A stretch of 9,440 nt of DNA from Chloroflexota bacterium (GCA_021814735.1 JAKAHX010000033.1:1-9440); one strand, 5' to 3'; counted from the stretch's first letter, positions 1 through 7,254 are shown. Numbers and translations: made by a program. Notes: a model not told the origin generated them from the letters alone.

Positions 1-2
1 CC

Positions 3-2405
3 GAGCAGCAGGGCCGGCTGGCCAGGGCGGAGGAGGCGGCGCGCGCGGCAGCCGGGCGGCTGGAGGCGGCGTCCAGCCGCCAGGCGGAGGCGGTGGCCCG
101 CGAGGCGGAGGCGGACCGCGGCGAGGCCGAGGCGCGCGAGGCGCTGGACGCGCTGGAGCGGCACTGGCAGGGACTCCGGGCAGCGGCGGAGTCGTCGTCG
201 GCGCGCCTCGACGCGGTGCGGTCCCGCATCGCTGCACTGGACGCGCTGCTGAGCGCCGAGGAGGGCGTCTCCATCACGCAGGCGGCACGCCGCCGCGGCG
301 GTGCGCGCGTGGCGGAGGGCCTGGACGTGGACCCCGGGCTGAGGCGCGCGGTGGAGGCGGCGCTGGGCGACGCGGTCCGCGCGGCGGCACTCGTGCGCGA
401 CCGCGTGCCCGGGCTGCGGGGTGAGCGCGGCCTGGTGGTGCTTGCGGACGCGACCGTCCCCCGGGTGCCGGAGCGCGACGTGGAGCGTGCCCGCGAGGCA
501 GCGGCCGCGGCTGGTGGCGGGGCGCTGGTGGACGCGGTGCGACGAGACCCGGGAGGCGTCGCGACCCGACTGCTGGCGACGTCCCTCTGGGTGCCGACAC
601 TGGAGGACGCACTGCGGATCAGCGCGGTGCTGCCCGCGGGCTGGTCGGTGGCGACGCGCGACGGCGACCTGGCCACCGCCTCCGGCATGGTCACGGTGGG
701 TGGCGGTGGCGCGCTGCTCGACCGCAGGGCGGAGCGGGCGGCGCTCGACCGGGAGCTGGCCGAGCTGGCTGCCTCGGAAGCCGAGGCGCGGAACGCGCGC
801 GAGGCGGGCGATCGCGAGCGGGCGGAGGGGCGTGCCAAGGCGGACGAGGCGCGCCGCGCCGCGGAACAGGCGCGGCGGGAGCGACGGGCGGCCGACGAGG
901 CGGAGCGAGCCGCGGGGCGCGTGGCGGAGGCGGCGGCACGCGAACTCGCCTGGGAGCGCGCCCAGGCAGAGCGGCTCGGGGTGGAAGCGTCGCGGGCGGC
1001 GGCCGCACTGCAGGCCGCCGAGGCAGAGGCCGCCGCCGCGGGAGCACGCACCGCCGGGGGCCTGGACGGCGGCCCCGATTCGGCGGCCGTGGCCACCTGG
1101 GAGCAGCGGGTCGCCGAGCTCCGCCGCCGGCGGGACCGGCTCGCGGCCGCCGCCCAGGAGCGCGCCGCCGAGCGTCGGATCGCGGAGGATGCGCGCAGCC
1201 GGGCTGAGGCGGCCATTGCGCTCGACGAGGTGCGGCTCGCGGCACTGGCCGGGGAAGCGGCGCAGCTCGCGGCGGCACTGGAGCAGGCGGAGACGGAGCG
1301 TTCCCGGGCGACCACGGAGACGGCCGACCTTGCCGAGCGCGAGCGCGAGGTGCGCCGCCGGCTCGAGGCGGTCCTCGCGGCGGGGGGCGGCGAGCGCGAC
1401 GAGCTGGGACGCACCGAGCGGGCCATGGCCGCCCATCGCGCGCGCCTGCGCGAACTGGACGAGCGCGTCCGCGAGGCCGAGGTCGCCGACCTCCAGGCCC
1501 GCCTGGCGCGCGAGACGATGCGCGAGCAGGTCCTCGTCGAACTGGCGTCCCTGGGGCCGGCGGGGCTGCGCGCGCTCGCGTCCGTGATCGCCGACGAGGT
1601 GGCGGAGGGCTGGGGCGAGCGGGACGCGGCACCGGTTGGGGAGGACGAGGTCGCGGACCCGGCGCGCGCCCTGGAGGAGGCGCTCGACGCGGCGGCCGGC
1701 CGCTGGGACCGTGAACCCGCTCCCGCGGACGCGCCATCCGCCGCCCGTCTCGCCCTGCTCCGGCGCCGCTTCCACGAACTGGGATCCGGCAACCCGCTGG
1801 CCGAGGAGGAGTACGACCAGGTGCGCGCACGCCTGGACCAGCTGGAGGCCCAGCGCGAGGACCTCGAGCGGGCGATCCGCGCCACCCGCGATCTCATCTC
1901 GGAACTGGACCGCCTGATCGCGGAGCAGTTCCGGACCACGTTCGCAGCGCTGGAGGATGCCTTCGGGCGCCGCTTCACGCAGCTGTTCGGCGGCGGCACC
2001 GCGCGTCTCAGCCTCACCGACCCGGAGGACCTCGACGCCACGGGCGTGGAGATCACGGCACAGCCCCCGGGCAAGAAGCGCCAGCCGCTCGCGATGCTCT
2101 CGGGCGGCGAGCGCGCACTGACCGCGGTGGCGCTCCTCTTCGCCATGCTGGAGGTGCGGCCCGTCCCCTTCTGCGTCCTGGACGAGGTGGACGCCGCGCT
2201 CGACGAAGCCAACGTCGGGCGCTTCGCCGACGCCCTGCGCGAGCTGGCGCGCGCGACCCAGTGCGTGGTGATCACGCACAACCGGGGTACGATCGAGGTC
2301 GCCGACGCGCTGTACGGGGTGACGATCGGCGACGACGCGGTGAGCCGGGTCATCTCGCTGCGCCTGGAGGAGGCGCAGTCGATGGTGGAGGCCACCGCCG
2401 GCTGA
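3..2405 (+). CDS. smc: Chromosome segregation ATPase SMC, C-terminal part (5' truncated by window)
   Basis: SMC dimers compact and segregate the chromosome using an ABC-type head at the end of a long antiparallel coiled coil. The frame is open from base 3 with no start, so the N-terminal head and first coil lie upstream; 800 residues remain. Numbering from base 3: a hinge at about 88-235 (Gly-rich core starting near RVAEGLDVDPGL, ending near MVTVGGGG at 229), a very Ala/Glu/Arg-rich return coiled coil at about 236-600, then the C-terminal head half. The head shows the family stretch EEYDQVRARLDQLEAQREDL, LFGGGTARLSL, PPGKKRQ, ABC signature LSGGERALTA (699 onward, bases 2097+) and Walker B FCVLDEVDAALDEAN (723 onward, bases 2169+), followed by the VVITHN switch-His motif. 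It ends 67 bases before ftsY, a common neighbour. Identity is certain; the hinge limits are estimates. Confidence 0.97.
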   Translation, partial: EQQGRLARAEEAARAAAGRLEAASSRQAEAVAREAEADRGEAEAREALDALERHWQGLRAAAESSSARLDAVRSRIAALDALLSAEEGVSITQAARRRGGARVAEGLDVDPGLRRAVEAALGDAVRAAALVRDRVPGLRGERGLVVLADATVPRVPERDVERAREAAAAAGGGALVDAVRRDPGGVATRLLATSLWVPTLEDALRISAVLPAGWSVATRDGDLATASGMVTVGGGGALLDRRAERAALDRELAELAASEAEARNAREAGDRERAEGRAKADEARRAAEQARRERRAADEAERAAGRVAEAAARELAWERAQAERLGVEASRAAAALQAAEAEAAAAGARTAGGLDGGPDSAAVATWEQRVAELRRRRDRLAAAAQERAAERRIAEDARSRAEAAIALDEVRLAALAGEAAQLAAALEQAETERSRATTETADLAEREREVRRRLEAVLAAGGGERDELGRTERAMAAHRARLRELDERVREAEVADLQARLARETMREQVLVELASLGPAGLRALASVIADEVAEGWGERDAAPVGEDEVADPARALEEALDAAAGRWDREPAPADAPSAARLALLRRRFHELGSGNPLAEEEYDQVRARLDQLEAQREDLERAIRATRDLISELDRLIAEQFRTTFAALEDAFGRRFTQLFGGGTARLSLTDPEDLDATGVEITAQPPGKKRQPLAMLSGGERALTAVALLFAMLEVRPVPFCVLDEVDAALDEANVGRFADALRELARATQCVVITHNRGTIEVADALYGVTIGDDAVSRVISLRLEEAQSMVEATAG

Positions 2406-2417
2406 CGGGCGGCCCGC
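2406..2417. repeat. GC dyad CGGGCGGCCCGC, copy 1 (smc-ftsY gap)
   Basis: This 12-mer starts on the base after the smc stop codon. Bases 2407-2419 can form a 5-bp GC hairpin with a 3-base loop. No T tract follows, so it is not a standard intrinsic terminator. The same 12-mer occurs at 9312-9323, and its reverse complement with one mismatch at 3719-3730. Confidence 0.5.
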
Positions 2418-2458
2418 CCACGCGGTGTCCCGTCCCAGGGCCGCCCGGGGTCTGCACT

Positions 2459-2463
2459 GGAGG
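2459..2463 (+). promoter_or_regulatory. Shine-Dalgarno site for ftsY (GGAGG)
   Basis: GGAGG lies 9 bases before the ATG at 2473. It favours that ATG over the in-frame GTG at 2425, which has no comparable site and would add 16 residues of non-conserved sequence. Confidence 0.75.
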
Positions 2464-2472
2464 CATAGGCGG

Positions 2473-3624
2473 ATGTTCTGGCGACGGGGGAGACGCGACC
2501 AAGCGGCTGACGAGGGCCGGCAGGAGCAGCCCGCCGGGGCGTCGCCGCAGCCGGCGGCGCCGCCCGACGCGGCACCGGTCGCCTCGTCCGCGCCGCCGCC
2601 CGGCGGCACCCTCGACACGAGCCCGGGCGACGCGGCGGCGTCGGGTTCCCCGCGGTCGGCCGGCCTGGAACCGGGGCCCGCCGCGGTGCCCTCGACGGCC
2701 CCCGCCCAGGGCGACGGCCAGGCCGAGCCGTCGGCGACCATCGCCGACGGGCTCCAGGCCAGCCGTCGTGGTTTCATGGCGCGCCTGCACGGGATCTTCC
2801 GGGGAGGCGCCGCGGACGAGGCCGCCTGGGAGGAGGCCGAGGAGACGCTGATCGCGGGCGACGTCGGGGCTCGGCTGGCCATGGACGTCGTCGCCCGGGC
2901 CAGGAGTCGGCGCGACCCTGCCGGACCGGAGGCCGCCGTCCGGGCGGAGCTGGAGCGGCTGCTCCCCGCCGTCCCGCCCGGGCCCTGGCGGCCGTTGCGT
3001 CCCGACCCGTCGCTGCCGGCCGTCGTCCTCGTGGTGGGCGTGAACGGCACCGGCAAGACGACCTCGATCGCCAAGATCGCCGCGCGGCTCGCGGCACAGG
3101 GGGACCGCGTGATCCTGGCGGCCGCGGACACGTTCCGCGCAGCCGCCATCGAGCAGCTCGAAGCCTGGGCCGCGCGCCTGGACCTGCCGTTGGTGGCGCA
3201 CAAGGCCGGGGCCGACCCGTCGGCCGTCGTCTTCGACGCCCTGGACGCCGCGGTGGCGCGAGGGGCCGACGTGGTGATCGTCGACACCGCGGGTCGGCTG
3301 CACACCCGCCACAACCTCATGGAGGAACTCGCCAAGATCCGCCGCACCATCGACAAGCGGCTGCCGGGCGTGACGCCAGAGGTGCTCTTCGTCCTGGACG
3401 CCACGACCGGCCAGAACGGCCTCGCCCAGGCGAAGGCCTTCCACGAGGCCACCGGTCTGACGGGGATCGTGCTGACCAAGCTCGACTCGACCGCCAAGGG
3501 CGGGATCGTCTTCGCCATCGAGCAGGCACTCGGGGTGCCGGTGGTGTTCGCCGGCGTGGGAGAGCGCGTGGGGGACCTGGTCGACTTCCAGCCCGCTTCC
3601 TTCGTGGAGGCGCTCTTCGCCTGA
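2473..3624 (+). CDS. ftsY: Signal recognition particle receptor FtsY
   Basis: FtsY is the membrane-associated SRP receptor. It pairs with Ffh in a GTP-dependent heterodimer that hands ribosome-nascent chains to the translocon. The ATG at 2473 gives 383 residues. Residues 1-90 are a Pro/Ala/Gly/Ser-rich, probably disordered A region after a basic-aromatic start (MFWRRGRR) that could touch the membrane. The N domain begins near 90 (IADGLQASRRGF) and continues through EEAEETLIAGDVG. The G domain has G1 GVNGTGKTT (189-197), the insertion-box motif AADTFRAAA, G3 DTAGR (271-275), G4 TKLD (335-338) and the closing GVGERVGDLVDFQP. All GTPase motifs are intact, so it should be functional. The A region is not strongly acidic as in E. 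coli. Met102 is an internal ATG that could give a short form, but starting there would remove the N1 helix. The SMC gene lies directly upstream and ffh follows after 273 bases. Confidence 0.97.
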   Translation: MFWRRGRRDQAADEGRQEQPAGASPQPAAPPDAAPVASSAPPPGGTLDTSPGDAAASGSPRSAGLEPGPAAVPSTAPAQGDGQAEPSATIADGLQASRRGFMARLHGIFRGGAADEAAWEEAEETLIAGDVGARLAMDVVARARSRRDPAGPEAAVRAELERLLPAVPPGPWRPLRPDPSLPAVVLVVGVNGTGKTTSIAKIAARLAAQGDRVILAAADTFRAAAIEQLEAWAARLDLPLVAHKAGADPSAVVFDALDAAVARGADVVIVDTAGRLHTRHNLMEELAKIRRTIDKRLPGVTPEVLFVLDATTGQNGLAQAKAFHEATGLTGIVLTKLDSTAKGGIVFAIEQALGVPVVFAGVGERVGDLVDFQPASFVEALFA

Positions 3625-3625
3625 A

Positions 3626-3642
3626 CGCGCGATCGCCGCGCG
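3626..3642 (+). other. Short GC hairpin just after ftsY stop
   Basis: Six bases CGCGCG (3626-3631) pair with CGCGCG (3637-3642) around a 5-base loop, starting two bases after the ftsY stop. There is no T run after it, so transcription termination is only possible, not shown. It may instead protect the mRNA 3' end or have no role. Confidence 0.3.
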
Positions 3643-3724
3643 AGGGCTCGCACCGCGACTGCGCGTGGGCTCGCGCCTCGACCGCGCGTGGGTTCGGTGC
3701 TCAACGCCACGACTGCGCGCGGGC
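3638..3724 (+). repeat. Imperfect ~23-base tandem repeat in the ftsY-ffh gap
   Basis: Unit 1 (3638-3660) and unit 2 (3661-3683) are adjacent 23-mers identical at 19 of 23 positions. Unit 3 starts at 3684 with the same 13-base head at 12 of 13 (GCGCGTGGGTTCG) but is longer (31 bases). A fourth, decayed head (GCGCGCGGGC) starts at 3715. The region has no plausible coding content: 23 is not a multiple of three. Chance similarity is a concern at this GC level, but four heads in register argue for decayed tandem duplication. Confidence 0.5.
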
Positions 3725-3730
3725 CGCCCA
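3719..3730. repeat. GC dyad, copy 2 (inverted, ftsY-ffh gap)
   Basis: GCGGGCCGCCCA is the reverse complement of the CGGGCGGCCCGC element at 2406 and 9312, with 11 of 12 bases matching. It sits about 60 bases before the putative ffh -10 box, among other dyads, including GCCCCGTGGGGC at 3753-3764. Confidence 0.45.
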
Positions 3731-3790
3731 TCCGGCCGCGCCCCGGGCCCGTGCCCCGTGGGGCCCCTGCGGACGGCTCGACATCTCCGA

Positions 3791-3796
3791 TACACT
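3791..3796 (+). promoter_or_regulatory. Possible -10 box (TACACT) of an ffh promoter
   Basis: TACACT matches TATAAT at four of six positions and lies in one of the few A/T-containing patches of the intergenic region. No convincing -35 is present at 16-18 bases upstream (TGCGGA at best). Transcription would start near G3803, giving a leader of about 95 bases before the ffh start. Confidence 0.4.
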
Positions 3797-3804
3797 CTGG
3801 ATGT

Positions 3805-3819
3805 TCCGGCGCAGCCGGA
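3805..3819 (+). other. Perfect hairpin TCCGGC-GCA-GCCGGA in the ffh leader
   Basis: A 6-bp perfect stem with a 3-base loop. If transcription starts near 3803 from the adjacent TACACT box, this hairpin is the extreme 5' end of the ffh mRNA, a position where such stems often stabilise transcripts. It is seen in sequence only; its function is inferred. Confidence 0.4.
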
Positions 3820-3880
3820 CGGCCCCGGGTGTCGCCAGAACCCGCGCACCACCACGACGCTCCGCCCACCGAGTGTCACC

Positions 3881-3885
3881 AGGAG
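3881..3885 (+). promoter_or_regulatory. Shine-Dalgarno site for ffh (AGGAG)
   Basis: AGGAG lies 12 bases before the GTG at 3898, slightly far but the only candidate. The spacer holds TCCTCTCC, complementary to the SD: GGAG 3882-3885 with CTCC 3894-3897, or AGGA 3881-3884 with TCCT 3890-3893. The site could therefore be partly masked in the folded mRNA. Confidence 0.55.
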
Positions 3886-3897
3886 CAGATCCTCTCC

Positions 3898-5223
3898 GTG
3901 TTCGACGCCCTTTCCGATCGCCTGCGTGACGTCCTCGGACGTCTGACCGGTCGTGGCCACGTCACCGAGGCGGACGTGGACGCGGCGATGCGCGAGGTGC
4001 GCCTCGCCCTCCTCGAGGCCGACGTCAACTACCGGGTGGTGAAGGAGTTCGTGGCCCGTGTCCGCGAGCGTGCGCTCGGCGCCGAGATCCTGGAGAGCCT
4101 GAACGCGGGCCAGCAGGTCATCAAGATCGTCAACGAGGAGCTGACGGAACTCCTGGGGCGGGGCGACCGCACGTTCCGGCTGACCGGGCAGCCGGCGGTC
4201 GTGGCGCTGGTGGGCCTCCAGGGCTCGGGGAAGACGACCTCGGCCGCCAAGCTCGCCCGGTACCTGGTCAAACAGGGCCGACAGCCGCTCCTGGTGGCCG
4301 CCGACCCGTACCGGCCCGCGGCCGTCGACCAGCTGGTCCAGCTGGGCCGCAGCCTGTCGATCCCGGTCTACGCCGCCCCGCAGGGCACGCCCGTGGTCCG
4401 GATCGCGCAGGATGGCGTCGCGCAGGCGAAGCGCACCGGGCGCGACGTGGCGATCCTGGACACCGCCGGCCGGCTCACCGTGGACGAGGCGCTGATGGAG
4501 GAGATCCGCGAGGTCGCGGCCGCCGTCGGGCCGAGCGAGATCCTGCTGGTGGTGGACGCCATGACCGGGCAGGAAGCGGTGAACGTGGCCCAGGCGTTCG
4601 CCGCCGCGGTGCCCCTGACCGGGCTCGTGCTGACCAAGATCGACGGCGACGCGCGTGGCGGGGCGGCGCTTTCCATCGGTGCCGTGAGCGGCCTGGCCGT
4701 GAAGTTCCTGGGCACGGGCGAGCGGACCGACGCGCTCGAGCCCTTTCACCCCGACCGCCTGGCCGGCCGGATCCTCGGGATGGGCGACGTGCTCACCCTG
4801 ATCGAGCGTGCGCAGGAGACGTTCGACGCGAAGGCCGCCGCCAAGGCCGCCGAGAAGCTCCGCAGGAACGCCTTCACGCTCGACGACTTCCTCGAGCAGA
4901 TGCAGCAGATGAAGCGGATGGGCCCCATCGGCCAGCTCCTGGAGATGATCCCCGGCATGCGGGGCCTGGCAAACCAGGCGCAGGGGGCCGTGGACCGCGG
5001 TGAACTCAGGCACGTCGAGGCGATCATCCAGTCGATGACCCGCGAAGAGCGCGCGGATCCGTCCATCCTCAACGCGTCCCGGCGACGGCGAATCGCCCGG
5101 GGCTCGGGCACCAGCCTGCCGGACGTGAATCGCCTCGTGAAGCAGTTCGGCGAGATGCAGAAGCTCATGCGCATGATGCAGCGCCAGGGGGGGCGGCGGC
5201 CGTCGCTGCCGTTCGGGAGATGA
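3898..5223 (+). CDS. ffh: Signal recognition particle GTPase Ffh (SRP54)
   Basis: Ffh binds signal sequences emerging from the ribosome and, with SRP RNA, docks on FtsY. The GTG at 3898 is chosen because the family N terminus (FDALSDRLRDVLGRLTGRG) follows it at once; the frame is open upstream to about 3688 but that sequence is unlike any Ffh. It encodes 441 residues, usual length. The N domain is about 1-90. In the G domain: G1 GLQGSGKTT (106-114), ADPYRPAA (136-142), G3 DTAGR (188-192), TGQEAVNVA, G4 TKIDGDARGG (246-255), GTGE (272-275). The M domain (about 300-441) carries the Met-rich finger (QMQQMKRMGPIGQLLEMIPG) and the SRP-RNA-binding block SMTREER...RRRRIARGSG (379-404), all intact. 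The stop overlaps the next gene's start (ATGA). The SRP RNA gene was not found in this window. Confidence 0.97.
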   Translation: MFDALSDRLRDVLGRLTGRGHVTEADVDAAMREVRLALLEADVNYRVVKEFVARVRERALGAEILESLNAGQQVIKIVNEELTELLGRGDRTFRLTGQPAVVALVGLQGSGKTTSAAKLARYLVKQGRQPLLVAADPYRPAAVDQLVQLGRSLSIPVYAAPQGTPVVRIAQDGVAQAKRTGRDVAILDTAGRLTVDEALMEEIREVAAAVGPSEILLVVDAMTGQEAVNVAQAFAAAVPLTGLVLTKIDGDARGGAALSIGAVSGLAVKFLGTGERTDALEPFHPDRLAGRILGMGDVLTLIERAQETFDAKAAAKAAEKLRRNAFTLDDFLEQMQQMKRMGPIGQLLEMIPGMRGLANQAQGAVDRGELRHVEAIIQSMTREERADPSILNASRRRRIARGSGTSLPDVNRLVKQFGEMQKLMRMMQRQGGRRPSLPFGR

Positions 5224-7238
5224 CGATCGATCAGCCCGCTGCCAGTCCGGGATCGACTGGCGACGACCGCTCCGCGGGACCGGCGAACCCGGGGGTGCCC
5301 GAGGATACGCAGCCCACGGCACAGGCGACGGGAGACCCGTCACCCGGTGCGGGCTCGGACTCGGGGTGGGAGATCCGGCCCTCGGGGGCAACTTCGGGGG
5401 TGCCGGCGTCCGGAGGCGTCGCGGGCAGCATGCGGCCCTGGCGATGGTGGGTGGCGATCCTGGCGACGGTCCTGGTGATCGCCGGCGGCGCGGGTGCGGC
5501 GCTGGTCACGACACGCGCCTCCACCTCGGCCACCCTGGCCTCGGTGCCGGCCGATGCGCTCGTCTACGCCGAGGGCAGGCTGGACGTGCCCGGCGACCAG
5601 GGGGCGGCGCTCGCGGCGTTCCTGACCCACTTCCCGGGGTTCGCCGACACGTCGAACCTGCAGTCGAAGCTCAACCAGACCTGGGACCGGCTGCTCGGGC
5701 AGATCCCCGGCAACACGCACACGTATACCCGCGACGTGGCCCCCTGGATCCAGGGCACGGTCGCGATCGCGGTGCTGCCCGGGGGAACCGCGGCCGCGCC
5801 GCGGATCGTGGCGCTGGCGGCGGTGGCTGACCAGGCGGCCGCGCAGGCCGAGCTGGACAAGATCGTGGCGGACGCACGTCGGACGGGCATGGCACCCACC
5901 GAGTCCAGCGTGGGCGACGCGACGGTCTGGACCTTCACCGAGCCGACCCCGGGCGCCGGTTCCGGGACTGCCGGGACCGGGGCCCACGCGCCGGGCGCGC
6001 TCCACGTGGCGCTCCTCTCCGGCATGCTGGTCGCCGCCACGGACAGCAGCGCGATCGGCGAGGTCCAGGACGTGCGGGCCGGCCGCGCCCCGGGCCTGGC
6101 CTCATCGCAGGCATACCGCGATGCCACGGCCGGTGCGGCGGCCAGCGACCTGGCGTCGGTCTACGTGGCACTCGGCTCGCTCGAACGCGCCGTGACGGGG
6201 CTCCTGCCAGGCGCCACCGGCGCGGCGGCGCCGTCGGCAGCTGCCCAGGCCCCCGTGGCCTCCGCGACTGCGCTCGCGTCGCCGCTCGCCGCATGCGCCA
6301 CGGGCCCTGCCCCCGCCGCCGCCTACGGCACGCTTCGCGCCGAGTCCGATCGTCTCGTGCTGGACGTGCGCGCCCCGCTCCCCGCGGGGTCGCTGCCCGG
6401 CACGCCCCGTGCATCCTCGCTCGTGGACCACGTCCCGGCGGATGTCCTGGCGTATGTCGAGACGCACGATCTCGGGACCGCCCTGGGGTGCATGGCCCGG
6501 CAGGTCCGGGCGGCGCTTCCCGCGGAGGCTGGCTCCTCCGGCGTGGCCCGCCAGCTGGGAGGTCTCCTCGGCAGCGAGTTGCCCTCGTTCGTCTCGTGGC
6601 TCGGCGACGCCGGGCTGGTCGTGGAGGTGCCCACCGCGGGCCAGGCGGAGCCGTCGATCGGGCTGATCGCCACGGTCACGGACGAGGCCGCGGCCACGCA
6701 GCGCCTCGGCCAGCTGCGCACGCTCGCCGGGTTCGCCACCATGGCGGGCGTGAAGGGCCTCAGCGTGTCTGACGCACGGCACGGCACGGCAACCATCACC
6801 ACGCTCACCGTCGATCCATCGGCCCTCTCGATCCCGGGTGCGTCGCCGCGCGCCGGGCTGGTCGGACCGGGGACCACCACCGCCGGGCCCGTCTCGATCA
6901 GCTGGACGCTCTCGGACGGCCGCTTCGTCCTCGGGCTGGGGCCCGGGGTGGTCGAACGGTTCCTGGACCTGCCGCTCGACCAGAGCCTGGGGGCGACGCC
7001 GGCGTTCAGCCAGGCGCTCGCCGCGGCGGGTGGGCCGCGGAGCACCGGGTTCACCTACCTGGACCTGCGGGCGATCCGCGCCGCGGCGGAAACGCTGGTA
7101 CCGTCCGCGGAGCGCTCGTCCTACGACTCGAACGTCAGGCCGTATCTGCTGCCGTTCGACCGGCTCGTCGCGGTCGGCGGCCTGGACGGCTCCACCGCGA
7201 CGGTGCGCGCCGTCGTCACCGTCTCCAACCCGCAGTAG
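5220..7238 (+). CDS. DUF3352-like single-pass membrane protein, coupled to ffh
   Basis: A 672-residue protein of unknown function that resembles the DUF3352 family. This assignment is from memory of the pattern (VPADALVYAEGRLD, then a FPGF block) and was not searched. Residues 1-70 are Pro/Gly/Ser-rich and acidic, probably disordered and cytoplasmic. MRPWRWW (71-77) then a hydrophobic helix at about 76-97 form an uncleaved signal anchor (positive side in), placing residues 98-672 outside. That part looks duplicated: 107-387 and 401-667 share VPADALVYAE/VPADVLAYVE (109, 405), a WIQGTVAIAV/WLGDAGLVVE strand block (176, 460), a DQAAAQAELDKI/DEAAATQRLGQL helix (204, 488) and SVYVALGSLERA/FTYLDLRAIRAA (313, 611). 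It has only two Cys (359, 424). The ATG overlaps the ffh stop by four bases without a well-placed SD, implying translational coupling; Met71 (base 5430) is an alternative start that drops only the disordered tail. Role unknown. Confidence 0.82.
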   Translation: MTIDQPAASPGSTGDDRSAGPANPGVPEDTQPTAQATGDPSPGAGSDSGWEIRPSGATSGVPASGGVAGSMRPWRWWVAILATVLVIAGGAGAALVTTRASTSATLASVPADALVYAEGRLDVPGDQGAALAAFLTHFPGFADTSNLQSKLNQTWDRLLGQIPGNTHTYTRDVAPWIQGTVAIAVLPGGTAAAPRIVALAAVADQAAAQAELDKIVADARRTGMAPTESSVGDATVWTFTEPTPGAGSGTAGTGAHAPGALHVALLSGMLVAATDSSAIGEVQDVRAGRAPGLASSQAYRDATAGAAASDLASVYVALGSLERAVTGLLPGATGAAAPSAAAQAPVASATALASPLAACATGPAPAAAYGTLRAESDRLVLDVRAPLPAGSLPGTPRASSLVDHVPADVLAYVETHDLGTALGCMARQVRAALPAEAGSSGVARQLGGLLGSELPSFVSWLGDAGLVVEVPTAGQAEPSIGLIATVTDEAAATQRLGQLRTLAGFATMAGVKGLSVSDARHGTATITTLTVDPSALSIPGASPRAGLVGPGTTTAGPVSISWTLSDGRFVLGLGPGVVERFLDLPLDQSLGATPAFSQALAAAGGPRSTGFTYLDLRAIRAAAETLVPSAERSSYDSNVRPYLLPFDRLVAVGGLDGSTATVRAVVTVSNPQ

Positions 7239-7254
7239 GCCGCTGGTCGGCCAC

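Noticed and set aside
421..1830. Long alternative frames on both strands across smc (388 codons plus, 379 codons minus)
   Set aside because: They are shadows: Arg/Pro-rich with no motifs, while the smc frame carries the hinge, signature and Walker B motifs through the same bases.
3688..3897. Upstream in-frame extension of ffh (70 residues from GTG 3688)
   Set aside because: The extension is Pro/Arg-rich, overlaps the repeats and the putative promoter, and the conserved Ffh N terminus starts exactly at GTG 3898 behind an SD.
3625..3897. SRP RNA (ffs) gene in the ftsY-ffh gap
   Set aside because: The helix-8 core with its GGAAG/AGCAG asymmetric loop is not present on either strand that I can see; the dyads there are short and unrelated.
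2350..5391. A 1013-codon open frame on the minus strand spanning ftsY and ffh
   Set aside because: It lies antisense to two certain genes, its translation is rich in His/Arg/Gly without any recognisable domain, and long antisense open frames are expected at this GC content.
5430..5432. ATG 5430 (Met71) as the true start of the DUF3352-like protein
   Set aside because: It would directly precede the signal anchor and has GGAGG 13 bases upstream, so it is possible, but the ATGA overlap with ffh at 5220 is the more typical arrangement; kept only as an alternative.
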